Assembly (NCBI GenBank): GCA_963702995.1 | Contig: OY969783.1 | Location: forward strand, 3,286,001 to 3,350,000 | Direction of reading: 5' to 3' | Length of the DNA stretch: 64,000 nucleotides | Source of the DNA: MFD04580-c1 sp963702995 | Lineage (GTDB): Bacteria; Planctomycetota; Phycisphaerae; Tepidisphaerales; Tepidisphaeraceae | Part shown: piece after piece, positions 46,471 to 55,040 of the stretch | Position numbering within the stretch: position 1 is the first letter of the stretch | How the letters are laid out: every line of letters begins with the position of its first letter | Notes under the pieces: generated by a model | What the model was told of the DNA's origin: nothing | Database searches by the model: none | Seen by the model: the letters and a program-made list of their open reading frames with translations, nothing else | Program-made: the position numbers and the translations under genes

Positions 46471-46971
46471 ATGCGTGCAGCGACATCTGTTTCGTCGTCG
46501 ATCGAGTCGGATCGGGCTTTGCAGGGCGCCCGGCACCGGCGCCGACACGGCGGGTTCACCCTCATCGAGATCCTGATCGTCGTCGTGATCCTGGGGATCC
46601 TGTCCGCGATCGTGATCCCTTCCTTCACGACGGCCAGCAGCGACGCTCGGCGTTCCAACGCCCGCAGCACGGCCCAGACGCTCCGAAGCCAGATCGCGCT
46701 CTATCGCCTTCAACACGGGGACACGCTGCCGGACCTGACATCAAGCTGGGTCCCGCTCACCGGCACAACGACCTTCGGCGCCTCGACGCTCGGGCCTTAC
46801 CTCCCTTCGATCCCGCCGAATCCGATGAACACGAACACCAACGTTGTGAACGGGACCGGTCTGGCGGCCGCCGGCAGCGCCTGCGGATATGTCTACGACT
46901 ATGCCGCCGGCGCGGGCTCCGGCAAGATCTGGGCGACCGACTCCAACGGCACCGCGATCCTCGCGCAATAG
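46471..46971 (+). CDS. Type II secretion / type IV pilin-like pseudopilin
   Basis: 166 residues. A 25-30-residue basic leader ends in RRRHGGFTLIEILIVVVILG, the prepilin cleavage/methylation site (G before FTLIE). The hydrophobic helix continues to ILSAIVIPSF. The globular part (RRSNARSTAQTLRSQIALYR, LGPYLPSIPPNPMN, YDYAAGAGSGKIWATDSNG) resembles GspG-type major pseudopilins. No prepilin peptidase or other secretion gene is nearby; isolated pseudopilin genes of this type are common in Planctomycetota. Confidence 0.92.
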   Translation: MRAATSVSSSIESDRALQGARHRRRHGGFTLIEILIVVVILGILSAIVIPSFTTASSDARRSNARSTAQTLRSQIALYRLQHGDTLPDLTSSWVPLTGTTTFGASTLGPYLPSIPPNPMNTNTNVVNGTGLAAAGSACGYVYDYAAGAGSGKIWATDSNGTAILAQ

Positions 46972-47131
46972 AGACAGGCGGACGGCCCCGACCTGTCGCG
47001 ACCGCCCAGCGGCCGATGCGCGCTTTGACAAGCGACGCGCATCGGCCGCTTCGCGCCGTTTCGGGGATTCGGGCGTACGATGGGCACACCGACCCCGCGT
47101 GCGACGTCACAACAAGCGGGGCCTTTCTGGA

Positions 47132-48046
47132 ATGCCGGAAGAGCACCCCTCCAACCCGATCCGCGACACGCAGGCGCGATTCAACCGCTCAACCGAGACG
47201 CACTGGAGCCACTTCGCAGCCCACCGCCGACAGGTGGAGTCGTTGCTGCACTCAAGCTTGTTCGATCAGCCTGCCCACCCGTCCGGGCGGCTGTGCGTCC
47301 TGGGCGCCGGCAACTGCAACGACCTGGACCTCCGCCGACTGGTCGGGCGGTTTGAAGAGGTCCACCTGGTGGACATCGACGCCGACGCGCTGGCTCGCGC
47401 CGTCCGTCGCCAGGAGGTCGCCGACCTTTCGTCGATCCGCCGGCACGCGCCGATCGACTTGACCGCCTTGGCCGATACGCTGGCCGCGTGGTCCCGGCGA
47501 TCACCGTCGGCCGCCGAGGTGGACAGATGCCTTGCGGAGCCCGTTGCGGCAATCCCGGCGGAACTGGCGGCACATCGCGGCTCATTTGATGTGGTCCTGT
47601 CGCCCTGCATCCTGTCGCAGATCAGCGGCTTCGCCCGGGATGTTCTGGGCGAGCGCCATCCGCGGGCGGCGGCGGTCCGCGACGCGATCCGGCAGAGGCA
47701 CCTCCGTCTGATCGTGGACCTGACAGCCCCCGGCGGGAGCGGCGTGCTGGTTTCGGACATGGCGGTGGCCGGGGCGCCCGGCGGCTTCACCGGCGATCGC
47801 CGCCGCAACGGCCCGCCCGACCTCGACAGCGTCGCCCGCAAACTCGCCCACCAGAGAGAATGCTTCGCCGGCCTGAGCCCCGATTCGCTTCTTACGGCGA
47901 TCGAATCCGACCCCACGATCGCGCCCCTTCTCGCGGCCGTTCACCTCGTCCGCCCATGGCTCTGGGTGCTCGGGCCAGAAAAAACCTTCCTGGTCTTCGC
48001 GCTGCGGCTTCGCCGCTCGGCGACGACGATCGTGATCGCGGAATGA
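47132..48046 (+). CDS. SAM-dependent methyltransferase-like protein
   Basis: 304 residues from ATG 47132 (MPEEHPSNPI). A Rossmann-type motif I, RLCVLGAGNCNDLDLRRLV, and acidic loop EEVHLVDIDADALAR suggest SAM binding, with FDVVLSPCILSQISGF as a likely post-motif strand. The rest of the protein matches no family I recognise, and the catalytic residues are not apparent. It stands 160 nt after the pseudopilin gene on the same strand. The substrate is unknown. Confidence 0.7.
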   Translation: MPEEHPSNPIRDTQARFNRSTETHWSHFAAHRRQVESLLHSSLFDQPAHPSGRLCVLGAGNCNDLDLRRLVGRFEEVHLVDIDADALARAVRRQEVADLSSIRRHAPIDLTALADTLAAWSRRSPSAAEVDRCLAEPVAAIPAELAAHRGSFDVVLSPCILSQISGFARDVLGERHPRAAAVRDAIRQRHLRLIVDLTAPGGSGVLVSDMAVAGAPGGFTGDRRRNGPPDLDSVARKLAHQRECFAGLSPDSLLTAIESDPTIAPLLAAVHLVRPWLWVLGPEKTFLVFALRLRRSATTIVIAE

Positions 48047-48138
48047 TCCCGGATCAGCGAGCGCACCAGCTCAATGCGCTCGCAGGCTTGCGGAAGGTCG
48101 CTCGACCTCGGCTGCTACGACGGGATTGTTGGCTTCGC

Positions 48139-48194
48139 CAAGCTGGGTCGGGCAAGCTGGGTCGGGCAAGCTGTGTCGGGCAAGCCGGGTCGGC
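48139..48194. repeat. Tandem repeat, four units of 14 bp
   Basis: Four head-to-tail copies of CAAGCTGGGTCGGG start at 48139; units 1 and 2 are identical, unit 3 has one change, unit 4 two. It lies in a 575-base intergenic region dense in repeats. Confidence 0.85.
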
Positions 48195-48278
48195 CGGGCC
48201 GCGTGGGGCAAGCTTTTCGGGATGCGGCCGATCCCAGGGCCACCCCCATCTAAATGAGCGGGTACGCTTGCGAATCAA

Positions 48279-48362
48279 GGTGCCGCCGGTGCCCTCACGT
48301 GCCCTCACCGGCGGTGTTGCCGACCACGCAGAGCATCCGCCGGTGGGGGCACCGGCGGCACC
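48279..48362. repeat. Nested inverted repeat GGTGCCGCCGGTGCC
   Basis: 15-bp perfect arms at 48279-48293 and 48348-48362, with a second nested pair CACCGGCGG (48306-48314) / CCGCCGGTG (48337-48345). It could form a long two-step hairpin. Confidence 0.8.
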
Positions 48363-48501
48363 CCAGACGGGATCACCGCGCATCCGCAATCTTGCTAGAA
48401 CCAGCCACTGGTGCTGTCTCGCAGCGTCGGCTCATCCCTGGCGCGTGCCGCAGTGTTTGGGTTCAAGCTTCGGCTCCCTTCAGACCGTCCAGCAACAAGA
48501 C

Positions 48502-48563
48502 ACTGACCCCAACCCCCCGACCCTCTCCCGTGCGAACATGGGAGAGGGATAGGGTCAGGGTTG
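48502..48563. repeat. CCCTCTCCC...GGGAGAGGG hairpin element
   Basis: CTGACCCCAACCCCCCGACC then CTCTCCC pairs with GGGAGAGGGATAGGGTCAGG; the whole element is palindromic from CTGACCC to GGGTCAG. It resembles the element at 4859-4896 and lies just upstream of the lipoprotein gene at 48622. Confidence 0.75.
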
Positions 48564-48621
48564 ATTTCTCCGCCGCCCGCGTCGCGTTGACACTCGCGCC
48601 GGGCACTCCTACATTGCGACC

Positions 48622-49215
48622 ATGCTCGCTCGCCCCTGGCGCCTATTCCGGCTCGGCGTTGTTTTCGCGGCCGGCTGGCTCGCGATGCTGGCCGTGGCCG
48701 GCTGTGAAAGCCATCAGCGGATCGACCAGCAGGACATCGTCACCCCCCGCCGCGTGCGGCTGCACCCGACGTTCACCCAGATCAAAGATTGGACCGGCGA
48801 CGGCAAGGCGGACGGCATTGAGGCCGTCGTGGAGATCCTCGACGAGTTCGACGAGCCGATCCGCGCCTCGGGCACGCTCCTGTTCGAGCTGTACGATTTC
48901 GAGAAACGCGACCCCAACCCCGCCCAGCACCGGGTGCTGAACCCCTGGAACGGATCGCTGCTGACCAAGGAGGATCAGGCCGAGCGGTGGAGCCTGGCGC
49001 TGCGGGCGTACACGTTCCAGCTCGCCTACCCGAAGGTGAGCAAGTCGAACACGTACGTCCTGAAGGTGACGTTCGAAACGCCGGGCGGCGCGTCGCGGCC
49101 GGGGGGCGGGCGGCTGTTCGACCAGATCGTGCTCGAGCCGGCCGACGAGTACAAGAAGCCGGACCGGATCAAGCGCGGCGGCTCCGCCCGCCCTCAAGGC
49201 GCCAGCGAGCGATAG
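48622..49215 (+). CDS. Putative lipoprotein, unknown function
   Basis: 197 residues. The leader LFRLGVVFAAGWLAMLAVAGC contains the lipobox AVAGC with the lipidated Cys near residue 28. The mature region includes VRLHPTFTQIKDWTGDGKAD, GTLLFELYDFEKRDPNPAQH, WSLALRAYTFQLAYPKV and YVLKVTFETPGG, suggesting a beta-sandwich. No family is recognised. It ends 26 nt before the GHMP kinase gene and is probably co-transcribed with it. Confidence 0.78.
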   Translation: MLARPWRLFRLGVVFAAGWLAMLAVAGCESHQRIDQQDIVTPRRVRLHPTFTQIKDWTGDGKADGIEAVVEILDEFDEPIRASGTLLFELYDFEKRDPNPAQHRVLNPWNGSLLTKEDQAERWSLALRAYTFQLAYPKVSKSNTYVLKVTFETPGGASRPGGGRLFDQIVLEPADEYKKPDRIKRGGSARPQGASER

Positions 49216-49241
49216 CTCCACCGGCCCGGCAGAGGCACGCG

Positions 49242-50786
49242 ATGGACAATCAGAGCAATCGGCCGCCCGAATCAGCGCCGCCCCTGGGCGCGGGAGGCTC
49301 CGCGGGTCGCGGCGTCGCCCTGCCGCACCCGGCGGGGACGCTGCTGGCCCGCCTTCGCGCGGACCTGGCCGCGGAATTTGACCCCTCCCGTCCAACGCGC
49401 ATCAGCCAGGCCCCTGGCCGCCTTGACGTGATGGGCGGCATCGCGGATTACACCGGCTCAATGGTGTGCGAAGCGACGATCGACCGCGCGACCGCCGTCG
49501 CCCTCCAGGCCCGCACCGATCGAGACCTCCAGATCTTCTCGTTCGACCTGCTCGACGCCCACCAGCCTTTCACGCTGCGGATACCGCTCGACGCACTCGG
49601 CTGGAACTCCGCGGAGGCGCTTCGCGCCGAATTCAACGCGCCCGGTCGCAAGTGGGCCGCGTATGTCGCGGGGTGCCTGTACGTCCTTCATGCCGAGCGG
49701 CTGATCGACCTGCTCGACCCGTCGGTGCGGGGGCTGAATGTCGCGATTCATGGCACGGTCCCTCTGGGGGCGGGCGTGAGTTCATCGGCCGCCCTGGAAG
49801 TCGCGACAATGATGGGGTTGCTGGATCACTTGGGCATCCCGCGCCGCGAAGCCGCCGGCGGGGCTGAGTGCCCGCCGGGTGTCGTCACGCCGCTTCGGCT
49901 TGCGGCGCTGTGCCAGGCGGCGGAACAGAGGATCGTCGGTGCTCCGTGCGGCATCATGGATCAGGTGACGTCCTGCTGCGGCGTTGAAGGGGAGCTGCTG
50001 CGGATGGTCTGCCAGCCCCACGCGCCGCGGCCGCCCTTGCGGCCGCCGGTGGGCGTACGCGTCATTGGGATCGACAGCGGCGTGCGGCACAGTGTCGGCG
50101 GCTTGCAGTACGGGCGAACCCGCTGCGCGGCGTTCATGGCCCACAAGATCATCGTCGATACGATGCGGCGCATGGGCGCCTCCGCCGGCCGCGTCCTGCA
50201 AGGCGACCCGACCGGCGGGTACCTGGCCAACATCGTCCCCGAGGATTACAAGGTGCTGTTCCGCCCACGGCTGCCTGAAAGCCTGAAGGGGGGCGAGTAC
50301 CTGATGAAATATGGCCCGACGATCGACCGGGCGACGACCGTCGAGTCGGACACGTTCTACAGCGTCCAGCACGCCGCCGACCACCACGTGCTGGAGGCGC
50401 GGCGCGTCGAGAACTTCGTGAAGTACCTCGAGGAGGCGGCGGCCCTTCCGCCGGGGGATCGGCGCCGCAAGCTGCCGCTCGACAAGGCGGGGCACCTGAT
50501 GTACGCGTCGCATCTGTCGTACACCAACGATGCCTTCCTCGGTGCCGACGAATGCGACCTGCTTGTGAAGCTCGTGCGCGACCGCGAGCACCTGGGCTTC
50601 TACGGCGCCCGGATCACCGGCGGCGGCGGTGGCGGCACGGTCGCCGTTTTGGCGGACAAGGGCGAGCGCAGCGACGCGGCGATCGCGGAGGTCCTCGCGG
50701 AATACGCTCGCCAGACCGGCCGCACGCCGCAGGCGTTCACCGCGTCCAGCCCCGGCGCGTGGCATGTGGGGACGTTCCTCGTTTAG
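49242..50786 (+). CDS. GHMP kinase, galactokinase-like
   Basis: 514 residues, longer than E. coli GalK (382). GHMP-family motifs: PGRLDVMGGIADYTG (residues 58-72, resembling the galactokinase GRVNxIGEHTDY signature), PLGAGVSSSAALEVATM (ATP loop) and ARITGGGGGGTVAVL near the C-terminus. GAPCGIMDQVTSCCG corresponds to the catalytic-aspartate segment. Galactokinase or L-arabinokinase-type activity is likely; the sugar cannot be fixed from the sequence. A galE homologue lies 10 kb away at 60567. Confidence 0.83.
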   Translation: MDNQSNRPPESAPPLGAGGSAGRGVALPHPAGTLLARLRADLAAEFDPSRPTRISQAPGRLDVMGGIADYTGSMVCEATIDRATAVALQARTDRDLQIFSFDLLDAHQPFTLRIPLDALGWNSAEALRAEFNAPGRKWAAYVAGCLYVLHAERLIDLLDPSVRGLNVAIHGTVPLGAGVSSSAALEVATMMGLLDHLGIPRREAAGGAECPPGVVTPLRLAALCQAAEQRIVGAPCGIMDQVTSCCGVEGELLRMVCQPHAPRPPLRPPVGVRVIGIDSGVRHSVGGLQYGRTRCAAFMAHKIIVDTMRRMGASAGRVLQGDPTGGYLANIVPEDYKVLFRPRLPESLKGGEYLMKYGPTIDRATTVESDTFYSVQHAADHHVLEARRVENFVKYLEEAAALPPGDRRRKLPLDKAGHLMYASHLSYTNDAFLGADECDLLVKLVRDREHLGFYGARITGGGGGGTVAVLADKGERSDAAIAEVLAEYARQTGRTPQAFTASSPGAWHVGTFLV

Positions 50787-51027
50787 CTTTCGTCCTCCAC
50801 GCATCGTCCCGCGTCGCCTGCCGTCAGAGTGCTTGGCCGGCGAGGTGGGCACCCGTGCAGATCGCTTGCCGTGCCCGCGACGCCGGCGGCACGCACTGCG
50901 TGCCTTCCGATACACGCCTCCAGAATTCCATGCCTGCTCCGTAAGATCGGGCCCCCGGCCGTCTCCAATGTTTCGTTGCCGGACATACCTCCGGTATTGA
51001 ACTTCCTTCACAAAGCAGGCACGGAAC

Positions 51028-52299
51028 ATGGCCACGACGAATCAGCAGATCGTTCAGGGGTTCTACGACGCCGTTCGGCTCGGGGATATGGCGGCGGCAA
51101 CGAGCGTGTTCGCCGATGAGCTGACATGGGTTGAGCCGCCGTTCCCCGGGCACGATGGCGGGACATTTCATGGCAAAGAGAACATTCTGACGAACGTGCT
51201 TGGGCCGTTCATCCGAACGTGGGCAGGCCTGCGCGTGACACCCGTGCGCATCACCGCGACCGAAGATGGCGCGATCGCTCACGGCCTCTACACCGGAGCG
51301 CACCACGAGAGCGGCCGACCGTTCGAAGCGCGCTTCGTTCACACCTGGACGCTTCGGGACGGGAAGGCAACGCGGTTCGAGATGCTGGCCGATACGGTCC
51401 AGTTCTTTCGCACAGTTCGGCCGAACAGCGCCGGCGACGTCGCGGTCAACGGCAAGACCGTCACGGTGGACGGCGTCGAGATTTTCTACCGCGAAGCCGG
51501 CCCGGCCGCCGCGCCGACGGTCGTCCTGCTTCACGGGTTCCCATCTTCTTCGCACATGTTCCGCAACCTGATCCCGGCGCTGCGGGACAAGTATCACGTC
51601 TTCGCGCCGGATTACCCGGGCTTCGGCCTTAGCGGAATGCCGTCGCCGAAGGATTTCGCCTATACGTTCGACCACCTCGCCGAGGTGTTGCTTCACTGGG
51701 CCGATTCGCTGGGGATCGACGATTACACGCTCTATGTCCAGGACTACGGCGCCCCCGTCGGGTTCCGGATTGCCACGGCACGGCCCGAGCGGGTGCGCGG
51801 GCTCGTCGTTCAGAACGGGAATATCTACTTGGAAGGGCTGAGCCCGGCGCTGGCGCCGCTGATCGCCTACATCGCAAGCCCCACCCCGGAGACGGAAGCG
51901 CTGGTTCGCGCACTGCTGGCGGCCGAGACGACCCGCTTCCAGTACACCCATGGGGCCCGGAACCCCGCCCAGGTCGCCCCCGAATCGTGGGTGTACGACC
52001 AGTACTTTCTGGATCGAAAGGGGAACGACGAGATTCAGTTGGCCCTGTTCCGCGACTACGGGACCAATCCGCCGTTATACGCGGCGTGGCAGCGATACCT
52101 TCGTGAGCATCGTCCGCCAACCCTTGTCACGTGGGGAAAGAACGACCCCTTCTTCACTCCTGCCGGCGCGACCTCGATCCTGAAGGACCTGCCGACCGCC
52201 AAGTTGCACCTGCTCGACACGGGCCACTTCGCGCTGGAAGACCATGGCAACGAGATTGCGACGCTGATGCGGGAGTTCCTTGAAGCGAACGGCTGCTGA
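51028..52299 (+). CDS. SnoaL-like domain fused to alpha/beta hydrolase
   Basis: 423 residues in two parts. Residues 1-130 (QQIVQGFYDAVRLGDMAAAT, FVHTWTLRDGKATRFEML) match a SnoaL/NTF2-like domain. Residues about 140-423 form an alpha/beta hydrolase with oxyanion motif LLHGFPSSSHMF, nucleophile elbow VQDYGAPVGFR (D239) and catalytic His 400 (DTGHFALED). An aspartate nucleophile is characteristic of haloalkane dehalogenases and epoxide hydrolases rather than esterases. No signal peptide is visible. The natural substrate is unknown. Confidence 0.88.
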   Translation: MATTNQQIVQGFYDAVRLGDMAAATSVFADELTWVEPPFPGHDGGTFHGKENILTNVLGPFIRTWAGLRVTPVRITATEDGAIAHGLYTGAHHESGRPFEARFVHTWTLRDGKATRFEMLADTVQFFRTVRPNSAGDVAVNGKTVTVDGVEIFYREAGPAAAPTVVLLHGFPSSSHMFRNLIPALRDKYHVFAPDYPGFGLSGMPSPKDFAYTFDHLAEVLLHWADSLGIDDYTLYVQDYGAPVGFRIATARPERVRGLVVQNGNIYLEGLSPALAPLIAYIASPTPETEALVRALLAAETTRFQYTHGARNPAQVAPESWVYDQYFLDRKGNDEIQLALFRDYGTNPPLYAAWQRYLREHRPPTLVTWGKNDPFFTPAGATSILKDLPTAKLHLLDTGHFALEDHGNEIATLMREFLEANGC

Positions 52300-52345
52300 G
52301 CGCGGTCGCTTGCCCGGGTGGGGCTCGTCAGGCATTGTTGAACAC

Positions 52346-53377
52346 ATGATCGAGAACCCAGACGAAGCGATCGGGCGGCTGAAGGAGTTTCAGCAGACCG
52401 TCCGGACGTTGCTCATGGAGGCGCGGAAGGCGAAGGACCTGCACGCCGTCAGCCGGTCCAGCACGGCCGACACGATCTACCAGATCGACGCGGTCGTGGA
52501 GCCGATCCTGGAGGATTTTTGTCGGGATTGGGCTCGGACGACGCCGTTGGTGCTCGTGGCCGAGGGGATCGAGGACGAGCACGGCCGCGAGATGCCAAAG
52601 GTGTTCCCGGAAGGGACACCGGAGGCCGACGCCGCGCTGCGGCTGATCGTCGATCCGATCGACGGGACGCGCGGCATCATGTATGACAAGCGGGCAGCCT
52701 GGGCCCTGGCCGGCGTCGCGCCGAACAGGGGGACAGGCACGCGGCTGCGCGATATCGACGTGGCGGTGATGACCGAACTGCCAACGAGCAAGATGGGCCT
52801 CGCGGACGTGCTGTGGGCGACGCGAGGTCGGGGCGCGAGCGCCGAGCGCGTCGATCTGGCGAGCGGGCGCGCCGTAGCGCTCGCGTTAACCCCGTCGGCC
52901 GCCCCCCGAATCGATCACGGATTTGCGATGGTCTCGAATTTCTTCCCCGGGACCAAAGTCCTGGCGAGCGAGTTGATGGAGCACCTGGCCCAGCGCCTCA
53001 TCGGGCCAGCCGACGTGACTCGGGCGGCCGTCTTCGATGACCAATACATCTCGACCGGCGGGCAGTTTTATGAGTTGATCGTCGGTCACGATCGTTTTAA
53101 TGCCGATCTGCGGCCGATCTTCTACGCGATCCAGGACCAGCCTCCCGGGCTCTGTTGCCACCCCTATGACTGCGCAACGATGCTGATCGCCGAAGAGGCC
53201 GGCATCCTTCTGACCGATGGGGCGGGCCAGCCCCTTGATGGCCCGATGGACGTAACGTCCGGCGTGGCGTGGGTCGCATACGCGAATGCTTCACTTCGGA
53301 AATCGATCGAGCCGGCACTGCTGCAATTCCTGGCCGACAAGTCCAGGATCGTAACGAACGCACTGTCCCACGACTGA
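52346..53377 (+). CDS. Inositol-monophosphatase-family protein
   Basis: 343 residues. The family metal-binding motif is IVDPIDGTRGIM (D103, D106), with the upstream acidic segment VAEGIEDE corresponding to motif 1 and HPYDCATMLIAEEAGIL to the C-terminal motif. This places it in the FIG superfamily of lithium-sensitive phosphatases. It departs from typical IMPase in length and in spacing between motifs. It begins 46 nt after the hydrolase gene and ends at a hairpin; the substrate is unknown. Confidence 0.82.
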   Translation: MIENPDEAIGRLKEFQQTVRTLLMEARKAKDLHAVSRSSTADTIYQIDAVVEPILEDFCRDWARTTPLVLVAEGIEDEHGREMPKVFPEGTPEADAALRLIVDPIDGTRGIMYDKRAAWALAGVAPNRGTGTRLRDIDVAVMTELPTSKMGLADVLWATRGRGASAERVDLASGRAVALALTPSAAPRIDHGFAMVSNFFPGTKVLASELMEHLAQRLIGPADVTRAAVFDDQYISTGGQFYELIVGHDRFNADLRPIFYAIQDQPPGLCCHPYDCATMLIAEEAGILLTDGAGQPLDGPMDVTSGVAWVAYANASLRKSIEPALLQFLADKSRIVTNALSHD

Positions 53378-53382
53378 AAAAA

Positions 53383-53405
53383 GGCGACCTCAGATCGAGG
53401 TCGCC
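53383..53405. terminator. Hairpin terminator after the phosphatase gene
   Basis: GGCGACCTC (53383-53391), loop AGATC, GAGGTCGCC (53397-53405): a perfect 9-bp stem 6 bases after the stop codon, preceded by A6. On the minus strand this A-run becomes a T-run, so it could terminate in both directions. Confidence 0.7.
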
Positions 53406-53526
53406 TCTGGCGAAGATTCTCGCCATCGCTTGGAGGGCGAACGAGCCGCGTCCACGCGCAGTGTTCCCAGCTCGCTCGGCCCTGTAGGTATTACGCCCGC
53501 TCGCATCAGGCGGGCAGTGATTCGAG

Positions 53527-53765
53527 TCAATCCGACCCAGCCAGCTTCACCAGTTTGTTGTACAGGCCAAGGATCAGGAACGTGGGGCCCATTGGCCAAC
53601 AAAGACGGCGTCGCGTTCGCGGCCCATGAACTTCATGGCAAGCGAAGCGGCGATCGACGCGAAGCTGAGCCACAGGAAGGTATCGCTGGGGAGCTTGGCT
53701 GTCTGCTGCTCGATGGTCCGGGCCACCGGCCCTTCGGAATGCTCGGGCGGCGTAAAGGTACGCAT
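53527..53765 (-). CDS. Small planctomycete-type membrane protein (frameshifted)
   Basis: The first frame from ATG 53765 gives MRTFTPPEHSEGPVARTIEQ, then LPSDTFLWLSFASIAASLAM and GRERDAVFVGQWAP; the adjoining frame continues TFLILGLYNKLVKLAG to the stop. A single deleted base near 53586 separates them; restored length is about 79 residues. Hydrophobic segments are FLWLSFASIAASLAMKF and WAPTFLILGLYNKLV. Proteins with this pattern are familiar as small conserved membrane proteins in Planctomycetota (recollection, not a search). The function is unknown. Confidence 0.7.
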
Positions 53766-53942
53766 TGGTCACTCCTTCTTCTATGTCGCATGTGCCAACG
53801 TGACGAGTTGACGGCCAACCCTCTGTTCACGCCGGCTCTGGAAGTGTGGTCGCAAAGGAAATGCCGACCGAGCAACTTTCAATTCAACCGGAAAGCGGGT
53901 GAATGTAGTTTGAACGGAACGGATAGTTAGAAGAGGACGCGC

Positions 53943-54236
53943 CTACTTGACAGAAACGACCCCCGTCACTTCCGGGACGCGCTCGCGAAGGTTCCGCTCG
54001 ATGCCGTGGTGAAGCGTGAGGGAGCTGCTCGGGCAACCGTGGCAGGCGCCGTGGAATCGGATGCGGACGAGCCCGTCGGCCGCGACGTCCACAAGCTCAA
54101 TATCGCCTCCGTCGGCCTGGACGGCCGGCCGGATGAGATTGATGACCGCCTGCACCCGATCGCGAACCGGCGTGAGCGTTGCGGTCATTTCAGAGGAGGG
54201 GGCATCGGAATTGGGCGAGATCGCCGTCATACGCAT
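53943..54236 (-). CDS. NifU C-terminal domain protein (Fe-S scaffold)
   Basis: 97 residues. The NifU-like CxxC motif is FHGACHGCPSSSLTLHHGI (C65, C68) following VINLIRPAVQADGGDIELVD, the usual N-terminal part of the domain. Such proteins carry or transfer a [4Fe-4S] cluster in the cytoplasm. The first residues (MRMTAISPNSDAPSSEM) are extra; a start at the second Met is possible. It lies downstream of fur on the same strand, which may connect it with iron-dependent control (inference). Confidence 0.9.
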   Translation of the reverse strand: MRMTAISPNSDAPSSEMTATLTPVRDRVQAVINLIRPAVQADGGDIELVDVAADGLVRIRFHGACHGCPSSSLTLHHGIERNLRERVPEVTGVVSVK

Positions 54237-54371
54237 ACCAAGGGTACGGTTCAGCAGGACAACCGGTGGGTGCCGCTTTCACACATTCACCATCGGCCGC
54301 ATCATCATAGTCCGATCGGCCGCTACCGACAATCGGCCGCCCCGTGTCCACGAGGTCACGGTGATGTCACC

Positions 54372-54381
54372 GGGGGGGGGG
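54372..54381. repeat. Poly-G tract of 10 bases
   Basis: A run of ten G between the fur and nifU-like genes, flanked by GTCACC and TGACGGGGGG, so a second run of six follows. Such tracts are prone to slippage in cells and in sequencing. Confidence 0.8.
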
Positions 54382-54423
54382 TGACGGGGGGTGTGACGGC
54401 CTGTCGCGGCCACGCCAGGCCCG

Positions 54424-54927
54424 TCATGGCGCGTGGCACTTTGGACAGACCCCGTGCAGGAGCACTTCGGGGTAGCGGATGTCGTAGCGGTTGCCGATGC
54501 CGAGGGAGCGGACAAAATTGGCCGGGATCTCAGATTGTTCGAGGCATTCTACCGTTCCGCAGGCGTCGCACACGAAGTGGGCGTGCGGATGTTCGGCCTC
54601 GGCGGCCGCCCCGCCGTCACGCGGCGGCAGCGAAGTGCCGACGGCATATCGCCAGGTCCGATCTTCACCCCGAACCCGGTGAACGAGCTTTTTTCGCGTG
54701 AAGGTGTTGAGCGTTCGGTAGACCGTCACTTCGTCGGTGTCATCCGGAAGCCGCTCCAGCACCTGCGGCACCCCCAGCGGCTGGCCACTCGCCGCCAGGA
54801 CCGCCAGGACGCCGACACGCACGGGCGTACGCCGCAGCCCCGCTTCGCGAAGCATCGCGCCGGACCCCGGTTCAGCCGCAGTGGATTGGATAGGCGTCAG
54901 CTTGGGCTGGGAACGATCAGATGGCAC
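54424..54927 (-). CDS. Fur-family transcriptional regulator
   Basis: About 167 residues from GTG 54927; an ATG at 54855 (MLREAGLRRTPVRVG) is the more conventional alternative. The winged-helix part reads LRRTPVRVGVLAVLAASGQP and DEVTVYRTLNTFTRKKLVHR; the metal-binding/dimerisation part has HPHAHFVCDACGTVECLE and a C-terminal CPKCH, giving two CxxC zinc-site pairs. It could be Fur, Zur or PerR; HAHFVC is found in all three. The neighbouring NifU-like gene makes an iron role attractive but unproven. Confidence 0.88.
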   Translation of the reverse strand: MPSDRSQPKLTPIQSTAAEPGSGAMLREAGLRRTPVRVGVLAVLAASGQPLGVPQVLERLPDDTDEVTVYRTLNTFTRKKLVHRVRGEDRTWRYAVGTSLPPRDGGAAAEAEHPHAHFVCDACGTVECLEQSEIPANFVRSLGIGNRYDIRYPEVLLHGVCPKCHAP

Positions 54928-54964
54928 TGGCGGATTGTACTCCCAAGGGCCGGCGTCCGGGAGA

Positions 54965-55010
54965 GAAAAACGAAGCGACCCCGGGCCTGGCGTTCTCGCC
55001 GAGCCCGGGG
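54965..55010 (-). terminator. Rho-independent terminator after SGNH hydrolase gene
   Basis: On the minus strand CCCCGGGC and GCCCGGGG (plus-strand 55003-55010 and 54979-54986) form a stem, with an inner GGCGAGAACGCC hairpin, followed by a T-run (CTTCGTTTTTCTC) at 54970-54964. Confidence 0.75.
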
Positions 55011-55040
55011 CCGCATTTTGAAACGGCGGCCGCTGTCGTG

